Shown: piece by piece, positions 1 through 8,336 of the stretch
Layout: each line of letters opens with the position of its first letter
How positions within the stretch are numbered: position 1 is the stretch's first letter
Assembly: GCF_026341275.1 (NCBI RefSeq)
Contig: NZ_JAIFZO010000002.1
Span: 6,416,118 to 6,480,117, forward strand
DNA length: 64,000 nucleotides
Reading direction: 5' to 3'
From: Streptomyces ortus
Lineage (GTDB): Bacteria > Actinomycetota > Actinomycetes > Streptomycetales > Streptomycetaceae
The notes under the pieces: generated by a model
Seen by the model: the letters and a program-made list of their open reading frames with translations, nothing else
What the model was told of the DNA's origin: nothing
The model's database searches: none
Program-made: the position numbers and the translations under genes

Positions 1-546
1 GCGCGGGTCGGTGATCGGCGCACCCGTGCAGGTCCAGTTGGCGTGGGTGCGTACGAAGTGTTCGGCGGCGAAGACCTGGACGGGGCGGCGGACGACCGCG
101 GGGGTGCCGATGCCGTTCGTACCGACGACGTTCTCGCCCCAGTGCGCGCCGAGTTCGAAACCGAAACCGTCGGCCCGGTGCAGCACGGGCCTGTTGCCCT
201 CGCGCCACAGCACCCGGCCCTCGTCGTCCGCCACGACCATGATGTGGCGGGTGACGTCCGCGACCGACAGCAGCCCTTCGCGCAGCACCGGCAGGACGTG
301 CCGCAGCGGGGACTCCCGGCGCCGCCGCTCGATCTCGTCGCGGTCCAGCAGCCCCGCGCGGAAGTCGTGGTCGGGGTCGACACCGCCCCGCAGCATGCGT
401 CGCCAGGACTCCTCGATGACCGGCCGCGGGCCGAACGGCGCCGGCTGTCCGGACAGGGTGGCGTCGCGTACCTCGTCGAGTACGCGGGCCGCCCGTGCCG
501 CGTCCCCCGCGGCCAGCCCTGCCACGTTCACCGGCGGGTGCGCCAT
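1..546 (-). CDS. GAF-domain transcriptional regulator, AcoR-like (partial)
   Basis: The first 182 residues are present; the C-terminus lies beyond the left edge. Visible hallmarks are an IEESW segment (about 44-48) and, in the GAF domain, GTNGIGT (142-148) and WTCTGAPI (171-178). These are typical of the actinobacterial AcoR-like family, which usually ends in a Fis-type helix-turn-helix and controls oxidative catabolic operons such as alcohol or acetoin use. The DNA-binding end is not visible, so that role is inferred from the family. The ATG at 544-546 is the first start that retains the conserved N-terminal region. The 290-bp leader upstream holds two inverted repeats (674-730). Confidence 0.8.
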   Translation of the reverse strand, partial: MAHPPVNVAGLAAGDAARAARVLDEVRDATLSGQPAPFGPRPVIEESWRRMLRGGVDPDHDFRAGLLDRDEIERRRRESPLRHVLPVLREGLLSVADVTRHIMVVADDEGRVLWREGNRPVLHRADGFGFELGAHWGENVVGTNGIGTPAVVRRPVQVFAAEHFVRTHANWTCTGAPITDPR

Positions 547-673
547 CGTGTCCTCCCTGAGGGCTTGAGGGCCTGAGGGCCTGAGCGGACAGCCGGCCGC
601 GGGCGATGGTCGGCCGGTACTGGTGACGAGTGTCCGTCACCCAGCGCGACAATCCGAACACGCGGCGGAGATT

Positions 674-730
674 CCTTGCAGAGTCTGCAAGGTAAGAGCA
701 GGGTGCGGAGACGTTGCAACCCTCTGCAAC
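674..730. promoter_or_regulatory. two inverted repeats upstream of the GAF regulator
   Basis: CCTTGCAG-agt-CTGCAAGG (674-692) is a perfect 8-bp inverted repeat. GTTGCA-accctc-TGCAAC (713-730) is a second, with 6-bp arms. Both share a TTGCA half-site and lie 128-184 bp before the GAF gene start, so they look like operators. TTGCAG half-sites resemble those noted in Streptomyces sugar-regulated promoters, but which protein binds here is unknown. The rest of 547-836 holds short tandem GAGGGCCTG repeats near 557-587 and no gene. Confidence 0.45.
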
Positions 731-836
731 TCTGGTGCGAGACCCGGTGCGCGGCCGAAACTCTACGACGCACGGGGGTGGCGCCGTGTCGGCGCGGTAC
801 CACCCCCGTGGCGAGGAACGGCGCGGGACGGGCGGG

Positions 837-2504
837 TCAGGCGACGGGGCGGGCCCGTTCCACCACCGAGGCCAGGTCGAGCGTGTGCGGCAGCGTCCCC
901 AGCGACGACCCCCAGTCCCCGCCCAGCCGGGACGCGCAGAACGCGTCGGCGACCTCCGGCGGCGCGAACCGCACCAGCAGCGACCCCTGCAGCACCACGG
1001 CGATCCGCTCCACGAGCCGCCGCGCACGCCCCTCGACACCGCCCAGATCGGCGAGTTCGGTCAGCAGGTTCTTGATCGCGCCGTCCAGCCGGTGATCGGC
1101 GCCGCGCGCCAGACCGACCTCCTGGAGGTACGCGTTCAGGGCGGACGGCTCCCGCTGGAGGGCCCGCAGCACATCGAGGGCCTGGACGTTCCCGGCGCCC
1201 TCCCAGATGGAGTTGAGCGGCGACTCGCGCAGCAGCCGCGGCATGCCGGACTCCTCCACGTACCCGTTGCCGCCCAGGCACTCCAGGGCCTCCGCCACCA
1301 CCGGCGTGCACCGCTTGGTCACCCAGTACTTGGCCGCCGGCACCGCGAGCCGCAGGAAGGCCTTCTCCTGCTCGCCGCCCGCGTCATACGCGGCGGCCAG
1401 CCGCAGCGCGAGGGTCGTCGCCGCCTCCGACTCCAGGGCCAGGTCCGCCAGGACGTTGCGCATCAGCGGCTTGTCGACCAGGGGGCCGCCGAACGCCTCG
1501 CGGTGCTCGCAGTGGTGCACGGCCTGCGCGACGGCCTGCCGCATCAGCCCCGCCGAGCCCAGCACACAGTCCAGGCGGGTCGCCGCGACCATCCCCATGA
1601 TGGAGCGCACCCCGCGCCCCTCCTCGCCGACCCGGCGCGCCCACGTCCCGTCGAACTCGACCTCGGCGGAGGCGTTCGACCGGTTGCCCAGCTTGTCCTT
1701 GAGCCGCTGGATCCGGAAGACGTTACGGGTGCCGTCCGCCAGCACACGCGGCACCAGGAAGCAGGTCAGAGCGTCCCGGCCGCCCCGTTCGCCCGGTTCG
1801 CCGGCGGGGCCCGCCTGCGCCAGGACCAGGAAGCCGTCCGACATCGGCGCCGAGCAGAACCACTTGTGGCCCGTCAGCTCGTACGTCCCGTCCTCCGCGA
1901 GCGGTCGCGCGGCCGTGGTGTTCGCCCGGACGTCGCTGCCGCCCTGCTTCTCCGTCATGCCCATCCCGAACAGGGCACCGGCCTTCTTCGCGGCCGGCCG
2001 CAGGTCCTGGTCGTAGACGGTGGACGTGAGCCGGGGCTCCCACTCGGCGGCGAGCGCCGGGTCGGTGCGCAGCGCGGGCACCGCCGCGTGGGTCATCGAC
2101 AGCGGACAGCCGTTGCCCGCCTCGACCTGGCTCCACACGAGGAAGCCGGCCGCGCGCCGCACATGCCCGCCCGGCCGCGACCAGGCCGCCGTCAGCCCCG
2201 CCGAGACGCCCTTGCCGAGCAGCCGGTGCCAGGACGGATGGAACTCGACCTCGTCCAGCCGCTCGCCGTAGCGGTCGTGGGTGAGCAGCTTCGGCGGGTT
2301 CTCGTTGGCCAGGACCCCCCACTTCTGGACCTGCGCGGACCCGGAGGTGCGCCCGAGGGCCGACAGCTCGCCGTGCGCCTCGTCGAGGAGCGCGGGATCG
2401 AGATGCCGGCCGACGGCCTCCACGAGGGCCCGGTCGGCGGTGAAGAGGTCGTACGCGACCAGCGGCGGAGCCTGGTTGGTCACGGTGTGGGTGCGGGCTG
2501 CCAT
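837..2504 (-). CDS. aidB: AidB-like acyl-CoA dehydrogenase family flavoprotein
   Basis: The 555-residue protein is collinear with E. coli AidB, an FAD-dependent acyl-CoA dehydrogenase homologue tied to the adaptive response to alkylation damage and with weak isovaleryl-CoA dehydrogenase activity. Recognisable blocks are the TNQAPPL start, LANENPPKLL, GMGMTEKQGGSDV, RLKDKLGNRSNAS, and near the C-terminus LGGNGYVEES and NSIWEGAGN. Length matches the family (about 540). The gene starts at ATG 2502-2504, 91 bp after the SbnA-like gene on the same strand, so it could be read through from the biosynthetic operon. Nothing indicates that it takes part in that pathway. Family call is firm; physiological substrate unknown. 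Confidence 0.9.
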   Translation of the reverse strand: MAARTHTVTNQAPPLVAYDLFTADRALVEAVGRHLDPALLDEAHGELSALGRTSGSAQVQKWGVLANENPPKLLTHDRYGERLDEVEFHPSWHRLLGKGVSAGLTAAWSRPGGHVRRAAGFLVWSQVEAGNGCPLSMTHAAVPALRTDPALAAEWEPRLTSTVYDQDLRPAAKKAGALFGMGMTEKQGGSDVRANTTAARPLAEDGTYELTGHKWFCSAPMSDGFLVLAQAGPAGEPGERGGRDALTCFLVPRVLADGTRNVFRIQRLKDKLGNRSNASAEVEFDGTWARRVGEEGRGVRSIMGMVAATRLDCVLGSAGLMRQAVAQAVHHCEHREAFGGPLVDKPLMRNVLADLALESEAATTLALRLAAAYDAGGEQEKAFLRLAVPAAKYWVTKRCTPVVAEALECLGGNGYVEESGMPRLLRESPLNSIWEGAGNVQALDVLRALQREPSALNAYLQEVGLARGADHRLDGAIKNLLTELADLGGVEGRARRLVERIAVVLQGSLLVRFAPPEVADAFCASRLGGDWGSSLGTLPHTLDLASVVERARPVA

Positions 2505-2595
2505 GACGCGAACCTACCCGCGGTGCGGCGATCGTCACCAAACTCCCGCCGCACCCCCCGTACGCCGGAGCGCCGTCGTCGTCGCAGGTCGGGCG

Positions 2596-3582
2596 TCAGG
2601 CAGGCCGGGACAGCGCGGCCAGATCGCCGGAGCTGAGCGTGTCCTCCCCGCGCGAGCCCACCGACCAGCTCGGGCTGTGGACGGTGTCGAGGTAGCGTTC
2701 GCCGAGGTCGGGGGCGATCCCCACCGCGGTGAGGTCCCGTCCCCCGTGCAGGTCCAGCCAGGCGGACGCCCCGCTGACCACCGTGCCGGTGGAGCCCCCG
2801 AACAGGAACCCCCGGGCGGCCAGCCGGCGGCAGACACGGACGGTGTCCGCCTCCTCCACGTGCACCACGTCGTCCACGTACGACGCGTCGAGCATCGGCG
2901 GACGTACGCCCATGCCGAGCCCCGGTATCCGCCGCGGACGCGCGGGCCCGCCGAAGGTCACCGAGCCGACGCTGTCCACCGCGACGATCCGCACCCGGCG
3001 CCGCCACTGCCAGAACCAGCGCGCGCAGCCCATCAGGGTGCCGGTCGTACCGGCCCCGACGAACAGCACGTCCAGGTCCGGGAAGCGGTGGGCGATGGCC
3101 GGCGCCGTGGTGCGGAAGTGCGCCCGCCAGTTGCTGTCGTTGGCGTACTGGTTGAGCCAGACGTACCGGTCGTCCGAGGCACACAGCGCCCGTACGTACG
3201 CGATCCGGGCGCCCAGGAAACCGCCGTGCAGCGCGGGCTCCTCGATGACGTGGACCACGCTGCCCAGAGCTTCCATCATCCGCCGGGTCGCCGGGTTGCA
3301 GCGCGCGTCGGTCACGCACCGGAACCCGTAGCCACGGCTCGCGGCGATCACGCTCAGTGCCACGCCCAGGTTCCCGGACGACGACTCGACCAGGACGGAT
3401 CCCGGTCGCAGGGCGCCGCTGCGTTCGGCGGCGTCCACCATCTCGGTGGCCGCCTTCATCTTGATCGACCCTGCGAAGTTGAACCCCTCGCACTTCAGGA
3501 AGAGCGGCAGCCCCATCGCCGCCCGCAGGTCGACGTAGAGCTCGTTCTCGTTGAATTCCGAAGGATCGGAAATGACAGGCAT
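2596..3582 (-). CDS. sbnA: SbnA-like 2,3-diaminopropionate synthase (PLP enzyme)
   Basis: This 328-residue fold-type II PLP enzyme belongs to the cysteine-synthase superfamily. Key elements are GSIK with the Schiff-base Lys41, substrate loop SSSGNLG (67-72), and phosphate-binding glycine loops GAGTTG (175-180) and GGSTGT (261-266). In the SbnA branch the enzyme joins O-phospho-L-serine to L-glutamate to give ACEGA, the precursor that SbnB cleaves to L-2,3-diaminopropionate. The sbnB homologue 70 bp upstream supports this over cysteine synthase. AGGGGGA is placed as ribosome binding site before ATG 3582. It is the last gene of the predicted five-gene operon. Specificity is inferred from pairing and family resemblance. 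Confidence 0.9.
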   Translation of the reverse strand: MPVISDPSEFNENELYVDLRAAMGLPLFLKCEGFNFAGSIKMKAATEMVDAAERSGALRPGSVLVESSSGNLGVALSVIAASRGYGFRCVTDARCNPATRRMMEALGSVVHVIEEPALHGGFLGARIAYVRALCASDDRYVWLNQYANDSNWRAHFRTTAPAIAHRFPDLDVLFVGAGTTGTLMGCARWFWQWRRRVRIVAVDSVGSVTFGGPARPRRIPGLGMGVRPPMLDASYVDDVVHVEEADTVRVCRRLAARGFLFGGSTGTVVSGASAWLDLHGGRDLTAVGIAPDLGERYLDTVHSPSWSVGSRGEDTLSSGDLAALSRPA

Positions 3583-3652
3583 GAGTCCCCCTCATTCATG
3601 CGGCCTGCGTGCGGCGCCGTGCCCACGTCCCGTGCGGCACGGCGCCCGCCGG

Positions 3653-4762
3653 TCAGCCGTGCCGGCGCAGCTCGTGGAAGAAGCCGTCCACGACGTGCGG
3701 CTCGCCCCGCCGGGCCACCTCGTCGTGGACGAACTTGCCGACCGCGAGGTCCAGGACCCCGAGGCCGAAGGGCGAGAAGATCACCGTCCGGTCGGCCGGC
3801 ACGGTCACCCGCCCGGACAGCACGTCGTCCAACGTGCCGTCGATGAAGTCCCGGCCGCCGCTGAGGCGTTCAGCCAGATGCGGAGAGGTCTCCGCCTTCA
3901 GGCAGTGCTCGATGTCGTCCACGAAGTTGGCCGAGGCGAGCAGGATCTCGGGTGCCAGGTCGCGCAGCGACACATGCAGCACCAGCGGGGCGTGGTCGAA
4001 CCACGCGAGATCGTGGATGTGCGGCGCGCCCGCGACGGTCGCGAAGACCAGCAGATCGCTGGAGCGGACCAGCGACTCGGCACTGTCGTGGACGGTGAGG
4101 CGGCCCTTGGCGCCCGACCGTTCCAGATAGCCGCGGAAGCCGGCCGCGCTGTCCGCGGACAGGTCGTACACCCCGGTCTCCTCGAACGACCAGCCGGTGG
4201 CGGTGAGATGGGTGTGGATGTGGCGGGCGATCAGCCCCGTGCCGACGAACCCGACCCGGACCGGCCGCTCGCGCCCGCGGCTGAGCCGGTCGGCCGCGAG
4301 CGCCGCGGAGGACGCCGTCCGGACGGCGTTGATGATCGACGCCTCCAGGCAGGCGAACGGATAACCCGTCTCGTGGTCGTTGAGGATCAGCACGGCCGAG
4401 GCCCGGGGCAGCCCGGACGCCGTGTTCCCGGGGAAGCTGGAGACCCACTTGATGCCGTCCACCCCGATGTCCCCGCCGATCGACGCCGGCAGCGCGATGA
4501 TCCGCGACGACGGGCGGTCCGGGAAGCGCAGGAAGTACGACGGCGGGTTCACCGAGTCGCCGCCCCCGTGCAGCCGGTACACCCGCTCGACGAGGCCCGC
4601 GATCTCGGACTCCCGCCCCTCCAGCGCCTGTTGGACCTGGGCGCCGGAGACGACGGAGAACGGGGGAGCGGTGAGCGTACGCCGAGGTGCGTCGGCGGCC
4701 CCGGAGGACTCGGACGTCCCGGGTGCCTCGGCGGACTGCGCCGCCTGTTCCGTGCCGGTCAT
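3653..4762 (-). CDS. sbnB: SbnB-like 2,3-diaminopropionate biosynthesis dehydrogenase
   Basis: The 369-residue protein is of the ornithine cyclodeaminase / mu-crystallin family. It has the substrate segment GIKWVSSFPGN (about 103-113) and a Rossmann motif GFVGTGLIA (171-179). SbnB homologues oxidatively hydrolyse ACEGA with NAD+, releasing L-2,3-diaminopropionate and 2-oxoglutarate. The 2-oxoglutarate is also a co-substrate of the dioxygenase encoded next door. The start codon overlaps the dioxygenase stop in an ATGA motif (4759-4762), which implies translational coupling. A roughly 35-residue Ala/Ser-rich N-terminal extension precedes the family core. Paired with the SbnA-like gene, the assignment is strong. 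Confidence 0.9.
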   Translation of the reverse strand: MTGTEQAAQSAEAPGTSESSGAADAPRRTLTAPPFSVVSGAQVQQALEGRESEIAGLVERVYRLHGGGDSVNPPSYFLRFPDRPSSRIIALPASIGGDIGVDGIKWVSSFPGNTASGLPRASAVLILNDHETGYPFACLEASIINAVRTASSAALAADRLSRGRERPVRVGFVGTGLIARHIHTHLTATGWSFEETGVYDLSADSAAGFRGYLERSGAKGRLTVHDSAESLVRSSDLLVFATVAGAPHIHDLAWFDHAPLVLHVSLRDLAPEILLASANFVDDIEHCLKAETSPHLAERLSGGRDFIDGTLDDVLSGRVTVPADRTVIFSPFGLGVLDLAVGKFVHDEVARRGEPHVVDGFFHELRRHG

Positions 4763-5757
4763 GCGGTCCTCACTTCGGTCGTGGGTGCGGAGTCGGTCAG
4801 CCGGACCGGGTCGGCCAGCGCGGCGAGCACCTCGCGCGGACCCTCGAAGGGCTCCCTGCTGTGCGCGGTGCGGACGTTGTCGACGATCATCAGGTCACCC
4901 GAGCGCCACGGCTCGCGCACGGTGTGGGCCTCGTACACCGCGTTGATCTCCCGGACGACGTCCTCGCCGATCGGATCGCCGTTGCCGTGGCGGGTGTTGA
5001 AGGGCAGCCCGGCGGGGCCGTAGACGTCCACCAGGTACTCCCGCACCTCGGGGTCCATCGTCCACTCGTTGAGGAAGGCGATCTGGTTGAACCAGCAGGG
5101 CCGCCCCGTGACGGGGTGCCGGACCACCGCGGCGCGCCGCTGGCGGGTGTGCAGGGAGCCGTCGCCCTGCCAGGCGAAGTCGATCGCGCGTGCCCGGCAG
5201 TAGCGCTCCACGGCGGTGCGGTCCTCGGTGCCGAACGCCTCGCCGACCGACGCCCCGATCTCGTCGTTGTACGTCCGCGTGAGCAGCCAGCCCTCCCGGC
5301 CGAACCGTTCCGAGAGCTCGGCCGGCAGCGCGTCGAGCACGGTGGGCGCGTCGGCGACCGCGGTGGCGCCCCCCTCGGCCGGCGCGTCCAGGCACGCGAA
5401 CAGCATCAGCGCGGGGAACTCGACCGCGTAACTCAGCTCGTGGTGCATGCACATCGGCTGGTTGGGCGGCCACTTGGTGGACGAGTACACCCCCTCCGCG
5501 TACGTCCGCCGGGGCGCGAAGGACTCCCGGTCGGGCATGAGGCCGGTGGCCAGGCGCCGGAACACCTCACCGGTCGTGTCCGGGTCGTCGAGACCCAGAC
5601 CGCGGACCAGGAGGCTGCCGTGCTCGGCGACCACGGCGCGCAGCGCGTCACGGTGGACGGCCGCCCAGCCCGCCGTGTCCCCGGCCACGTCGGCACGGAG
5701 GACCGGGGGGCTGCCGGGGCTCAGGACGACCTCGGGCAGCGTCGGTGTCGTGGACAT
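4759..5757 (-). CDS. TauD/SyrP-like Fe(II)/2-oxoglutarate dioxygenase
   Basis: The 332-residue protein has a TauD/TfdA-type jelly-roll signature: a His-X-Glu iron ligand pair in MHHELSY (H105, E107) and the distal histidine in VRTAHSREPF (H299), with Arg301 or Arg308 placed to bind 2-oxoglutarate. The HHE-type first motif is the variant seen in the SyrP group, whose members hydroxylate amino acids, some while bound to NRPS carrier proteins. The start at 5757 has an upstream GGAAGGA site. Its position between the adenylation gene and sbnB suggests action on diaminopropionate or a carrier-bound intermediate. The true substrate cannot be read from sequence. Confidence 0.85.
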   Translation of the reverse strand: MSTTPTLPEVVLSPGSPPVLRADVAGDTAGWAAVHRDALRAVVAEHGSLLVRGLGLDDPDTTGEVFRRLATGLMPDRESFAPRRTYAEGVYSSTKWPPNQPMCMHHELSYAVEFPALMLFACLDAPAEGGATAVADAPTVLDALPAELSERFGREGWLLTRTYNDEIGASVGEAFGTEDRTAVERYCRARAIDFAWQGDGSLHTRQRRAAVVRHPVTGRPCWFNQIAFLNEWTMDPEVREYLVDVYGPAGLPFNTRHGNGDPIGEDVVREINAVYEAHTVREPWRSGDLMIVDNVRTAHSREPFEGPREVLAALADPVRLTDSAPTTEVRTA

Positions 5758-5861
5758 CGTGTGGTTCCTTCCGGTCTCGCGCGGTTCGGCCCGCGCGTGG
5801 CTGTGCGTGTGGTCGTGGTGCGGTTCCCGGGCCGGCCCGCGGGCCCGTTTCCCGGCGCGGT

Positions 5862-8258
5862 TCACGACGCCTCCCGGGCGGGGGCGTCGAGCAGTCCGGC
5901 CAGGTCGGCGAGGACGGGGTGGCGGGCGACGTCCTTGAGGGTGATGGCCCGGTCCAGGGCGACCGCCAGCTTCACCGCCGCGAGCGAGGTGCCGCCGCGG
6001 TCGAAGAAGTGGTCCAGGCGGCCGATCCGGTCCTGCGGGATGCCCAGCACCCGCGACCAGGCCGCCGCCAGGCGCCGCTCGCCCGGGGTGACCGGCGCGT
6101 GCTCGCCGTCCTGGCCGCCCGCACCGCTCCCGGCGGAGCCGAGATCGCCGGCGAGCGCGGTCAGCTTCTTGCGGTCGATCTTGCCGTTGGCGGTCAGCGG
6201 CAGGCTCTCGCGCCGGTGGACGGCCGAGGGCACCATGTATGCCGGGAGCGACACGGCCAGCCGTTCCAGGACCTCCTCGGGGCCGAGCGGCCCGGACCCG
6301 GCGCAGAACGCCACCAGCCGGGTGCCGCCGGCGACCACCACGGCACCGTCCCGGACGCCGTCCACCCGCAGCAGCGCGTTCTCGATCTCGCCGATCTCGA
6401 TGCGGAAGCCGCGGATCTTCACCTGGCTGTCCCGGCGGCCCAGGAACTCCAGCTTCCCGTCGGGCAGCCAGCGCCCGTGGTCCCCGCTGCGGTACAGCCG
6501 CGCGCCGGGCCGGTACGGGTCGTCGCCGAACGCGGCCTTCGTGCGCTCGGGGTCGTTGACGTATCCCCGGCCGACACACACCCCGGAGAAGACGATCTCG
6601 CCGGGCGCGCCGAGCGGTACGGGGGCCAGATGCTCGTCGACGACGTACACGCGCACGTTGGCGACCGGTCGGCCGAGCGGCACCCGGTCCTCGTCCGGCA
6701 CCCGGTCCATGACCTCGTGGTTGGTGTCGTCGGAGGTCTCGGTCAGCCCGTACGCGTTGGCCAGCCGGATGCCCGGCTCGGCCGCGAACCAGCGCTCGAC
6801 GAGTTCCTTCTTGACGGCCTCCCCGGTGACCGACACGCAGTGCAGGTCGGGCAGTTCGCGCGGGCGCCGCTCCAACTCGGCGAGGACGGCCTCCAGATAC
6901 GACGGCACGACCTGGAGCACATTGACTCCGCCGTCCGCGACCGTGTCCACGAACCGCGGGACGTCCAGGATCACCTCCTGGGCGACCAGCAGGGTCCGCC
7001 CGCCGACCAGCAGCGCGGAGAGCAGCTGCCACAGCGAGATGTCGAAGCACTGGGGCGCCGTCTGCGCGACGACCTGCCCCTCGCCGACACCGAGGTCGTC
7101 GATCTTGGCGAGGACGTGGTTGAGGAAACCCGCGTGCTCGCACATCGCGCCCTTGGGCTCACCGGTGGAGCCGGAGGTGAAGTAGATGTAGGCGAGCTGG
7201 TCCGCGGCGACCGCGACACCGAGGTCACTGTCGGCGTGGTCCTCCGCGTAGGCGTCCTCGACGCGCAGGGTACGGGCACCGGTGCCGGCCTCGTCCAGCG
7301 TCGCGGTGCTGCCGCCCTCGGTCAGGACGAGTGCGCAGCCGGCCCGTCCGAGCGTCTTCCCGATGCGTCCGGCCGGGAAGTGCGGCTCGACGGGCAGGTA
7401 GACACCGCCCGCCTTGAGGACCGCGAGGACACCGGCCAGCCAGTCCAGGTTCCGTTCCATGACGACCGCGACGACCCCCTCGGGGCGCAGCCCGCGGGCG
7501 AGCAGCGCCCGGCCGATGCGGTTGGCCCGCGCGTTCAGCTCGCGGTACGTCCACTCCTCGTCCCCCCGGACGGCGGCGACGGCGTACGGATGCGCGGCCA
7601 CCCGCTCCTCGAAGAGCTCGTGGACGCGGCGGTCGGGCAGGTCGCGGTGCGGCCCGGCCAGCGCGTCGAGCTGGAACCGGAGTTCGTCCGCGCCCAGGAG
7701 GCCGTGCCGGTCGTGCGCGGCGTCCGGGTCGGCGGCCAGCAGGCCGAGCGCGGTGAGGTGGTAGCCGACGATGCGCGCGGCGGCTCCGGCGTCCAGGACG
7801 TCGGAGCGGTACCGCAACCGCAGGGCGCGTCCCGCCACGCTGACGTGCAGCACGGTGCCAGCGGTGCCGGTGGTGCCAGTTGTGTCAGCGGTGCCGTCGT
7901 AGTGGTCGTGGCCGTGCGGGTCGAGCACGGTCGCGAAAGAGACCGGGTCGCCGCCCGCCTCCCGCACGGGCGGCTCCCCGGCCGGCGCGCGGTCGGCCTC
8001 GCGGACCGCCAGGTCGGCCCGGGCCAGCAGGTCGCGCCAGGTGCCGGGGCCGACGGCCAGCCGGCGCGGCAGCGGCGCCGCGCCCTTCGCGGTGACGTAG
8101 CCGGTGACGGCCTCGCGCTCACCGGACAGGGCCGCGAGGACCTTGGCGTGTGCGGCCAGGAGCGCGGACGGCTCCGGTACCGGTCCCGCGGGCAGCGGAA
8201 CCTCGTACTCCGCCGTGCCCGGGCCCGGGTCGAGCGTCCACCTCGGGATCGTGTCCAT
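5862..8258 (-). CDS. NRPS adenylation-carrier protein, probably diaminopropionate-activating
   Basis: The 798-residue protein begins with about 210 residues resembling a C-terminal half of a condensation domain; no HHxxxDG motif is present. The adenylation domain (about 220-700) carries YFTSGSTGEPKG (A3), FDISLW (405-410), NAYGLTET (501-508), YRSGDHGRWLPDG (A7) and NGKID (A10, K693). A carrier domain follows with GGTSL (Ser758 as phosphopantetheine site). Hand alignment to GrsA gives pocket residues D406, I407, W410, Q449, S476, T478, A502, D510, D511, K693. Two acidic residues at the end of the pocket suit a basic side chain such as diaminopropionate, but this is an inference supported mainly by the SbnA/SbnB neighbours. 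No thioesterase or complete condensation domain is present. Confidence 0.88.
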   Translation of the reverse strand: MDTIPRWTLDPGPGTAEYEVPLPAGPVPEPSALLAAHAKVLAALSGEREAVTGYVTAKGAAPLPRRLAVGPGTWRDLLARADLAVREADRAPAGEPPVREAGGDPVSFATVLDPHGHDHYDGTADTTGTTGTAGTVLHVSVAGRALRLRYRSDVLDAGAAARIVGYHLTALGLLAADPDAAHDRHGLLGADELRFQLDALAGPHRDLPDRRVHELFEERVAAHPYAVAAVRGDEEWTYRELNARANRIGRALLARGLRPEGVVAVVMERNLDWLAGVLAVLKAGGVYLPVEPHFPAGRIGKTLGRAGCALVLTEGGSTATLDEAGTGARTLRVEDAYAEDHADSDLGVAVAADQLAYIYFTSGSTGEPKGAMCEHAGFLNHVLAKIDDLGVGEGQVVAQTAPQCFDISLWQLLSALLVGGRTLLVAQEVILDVPRFVDTVADGGVNVLQVVPSYLEAVLAELERRPRELPDLHCVSVTGEAVKKELVERWFAAEPGIRLANAYGLTETSDDTNHEVMDRVPDEDRVPLGRPVANVRVYVVDEHLAPVPLGAPGEIVFSGVCVGRGYVNDPERTKAAFGDDPYRPGARLYRSGDHGRWLPDGKLEFLGRRDSQVKIRGFRIEIGEIENALLRVDGVRDGAVVVAGGTRLVAFCAGSGPLGPEEVLERLAVSLPAYMVPSAVHRRESLPLTANGKIDRKKLTALAGDLGSAGSGAGGQDGEHAPVTPGERRLAAAWSRVLGIPQDRIGRLDHFFDRGGTSLAAVKLAVALDRAITLKDVARHPVLADLAGLLDAPAREAS

Positions 8259-8336
8259 TCTGTGTTTCCCCCCTGTGTTCCCGTATGTGCTGTGGTGCTT
8301 GTGTGCCAGTGCTCGCCTGTGGTGCCTGTGCTGCCG

